Source: DALYLB01 sp046154695 (GTDB lineage Bacteria > Acidobacteriota > Blastocatellia > RBC074). Taken from it: 20,393 nt of DNA. The notes below the pieces were generated by a model. The model made no database searches and had not been told where the DNA came from. It worked only from the letters and a program-made list of their open reading frames with translations. The stretch lies in the NCBI GenBank assembly GCA_046154695.1, contig JBJXFI010000248.1, positions 1 to 20,393 of the forward strand. Reading direction: 5' to 3'. This document shows, one piece after another, positions 19,417 to 20,393 of this stretch. Position 1 is the first letter of the stretch. Each line of letters starts with the position of its first letter. The position numbers and the translations under genes are program-made.

Positions 19417-20393
19417 CAGCGGGCCTCCATCAGTTCGGCGAAGATCCGCTCCCACTGCGGAAGGATCTGCTGCCAGGAGGAGCGCTCCGCCAGCCTACGC
19501 CCATTCGCGGAGAGGCGCGCCGCCAGTTCGGGATCGTCGAGCAGGCGGCGCACGGCTCGCGCCATGGCCTCGTCGTCTCCGTCGGGGACGAGAAGCGCCG
19601 TCTCGCCGTCTTCAAGCAAGTCGGGAATGCCGCCGACATTCGTCGCCACCACGGGAATCCCCATCGCGCCGGCCTCCAGGACCGAGACCGGCATGTTGTC
19701 GATGCGATTTGTATTCAAATAGATCTCCGCCTCTTCTCCTTCGCGGCGCTTCCCCGCCCGATCTAGAAACCCCGCGAATCGCACGCGATCCGCCACACCC
19801 AGGCGCTCCGCGAGCTGCCGCGTACCGCTCTCCAACCCCTTGTCTTCTCCCGCCATCACCAGCGTCGCTTCCGGCGCCCGCGCTTCGAGCCGCGCCAGCA
19901 CCCGCACCGCCATCTCCGGATTCCAAACCGGGTGGAAGCTCCGCATCCAGAAGAGCCGCGGCTTCAGCTCCCGCCGATGTCGATACGGGTAGTCCGCCAG
20001 ATCGATCACGTTGGGCAACACCCTCGAGTCGATCCCGCGCGAGGCGAGCGCCCGCTCCAGAAACGCCGATGGCGCCAGGATGAGGTCCGCCCGCGCGAGC
20101 ACCCGGCGGGCCCAGCGCGGATGACGCGTCATAAACTCCGGCATCGCTCCACCCCGCAAAAACATGATGATCTTGCGCCCGCACAACCGCGCAATCCGGC
20201 TGGCGAGATCCTCCACCACGAAGCTCGGCCCGCCGAAAACATCCAAGATCAGGATGTCGTATTCCTTCCGCCTGCGAATCAGCGTCGCGGCGATCTCCGC
20301 CAAGCGGTGATACCGGTTCAGCCGGTCCGAGACCGCAATCACCGGATAGCCCTCGGCCGCGAAGAGATCCGAAAGAATCAGGCTCTGCGTCGT
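19416..20393 (-). CDS. GT4 glycosyltransferase, N-terminus beyond the window
   Basis: 325 residues are visible. The frame runs open to the right edge, beginning TTQSLILSDLFAAEGYPV, so the true start lies outside; a GTG at 20340-20342 is internal. Landmarks are IIMFLRGGAMPEF, RADLILAPSAFLERAL, VLPNVIDLADY, then the C-terminal donor half with LFWMRSFHPVWNPEMAVRVL, LVMAGEDKG, VRFAGFLD and NTNRIDNMPVSVLEAGAMGIPVVATNVGGIPDLL. The EX7E region reads DNMPVSVLE, with Asp in place of the first Glu. Probable role: sugar transfer in the same polysaccharide pathway. It is transcribed towards asnB3, whose Shine-Dalgarno lies in its last codons, so the two are co-translated. Confidence 0.9.
   Translation of the reverse strand, partial: TTQSLILSDLFAAEGYPVIAVSDRLNRYHRLAEIAATLIRRRKEYDILILDVFGGPSFVVEDLASRIARLCGRKIIMFLRGGAMPEFMTRHPRWARRVLARADLILAPSAFLERALASRGIDSRVLPNVIDLADYPYRHRRELKPRLFWMRSFHPVWNPEMAVRVLARLEARAPEATLVMAGEDKGLESGTRQLAERLGVADRVRFAGFLDRAGKRREGEEAEIYLNTNRIDNMPVSVLEAGAMGIPVVATNVGGIPDLLEDGETALLVPDGDDEAMARAVRRLLDDPELAARLSANGRRLAERSSWQQILPQWERIFAELMEAR

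Overview
The window is GC-rich bacterial DNA from a surface-polysaccharide (O-antigen, capsule or exopolysaccharide) locus. Three glutamine-dependent asparagine-synthase-type amidotransferases, seven glycosyltransferases or glycosyltransferase-like proteins, a Wzt-type ABC ATPase, an O-antigen polymerase/ligase and a CapK-type adenylate-forming enzyme support this. The gene content fits a Gram-negative-type envelope. The short-period palindromic repeats between genes remind me of environmental PVC-group or related candidate-phylum genomes, but that is recollection and the taxon stays open.

Layout. Bases 1-68 are the tail of an unidentified plus-strand gene. A complete group II intron lies on the minus strand at 128-2056, with a maturase ORF without an endonuclease domain, domains V and VI and a branch-point A. 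It interrupts a terminator-like hairpin between the stem and its T-tract. Plus-strand genes then run in four tightly packed blocks: (1) asnB1 (2191-3921), wzt-like ATPase (3918-5174) and GT-B protein 1 (5185-6588); (2) GT4 (6720-8003), GT-B protein 2 (8000-9400) and GT2 (9391-10329); (3) GT4 (10394-11560), GT4 (11553-12641) and a Wzy/WaaL-family membrane protein (12638-14026); (4) asnB2 (14159-16084) and a capK-like gene (16092-17468). A convergent minus-strand block follows: a GT4 running off the right edge (19416-20393), then asnB3 (17572-19416).

Within blocks, genes overlap by 1-10 nt or are separated by at most 10 nt. Every break between blocks holds a palindrome. Three of the element types are built from short tandem units of 7, 8 or 9 bp whose downstream part is the reverse complement of the upstream part; the fourth is a simple 7-bp stem. 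The 9-bp-unit element occurs twice (2057-2125 and 17476-17564). The intact second copy gives an empty-site reference that fixes the intron boundaries almost to the base.

Working together (inference): the glycosyltransferases assemble a repeat unit, the AsnB proteins amidate carboxylated sugars or another carboxylate, the Wzt-like ATPase with its carbohydrate-binding-type C-terminus drives export with a permease not seen here, and the Wzy/WaaL-family protein polymerises or ligates the chain. No nucleotide-sugar synthesis genes, initiating transferase, Wzx or Wzm are visible, so the locus probably extends past the window.
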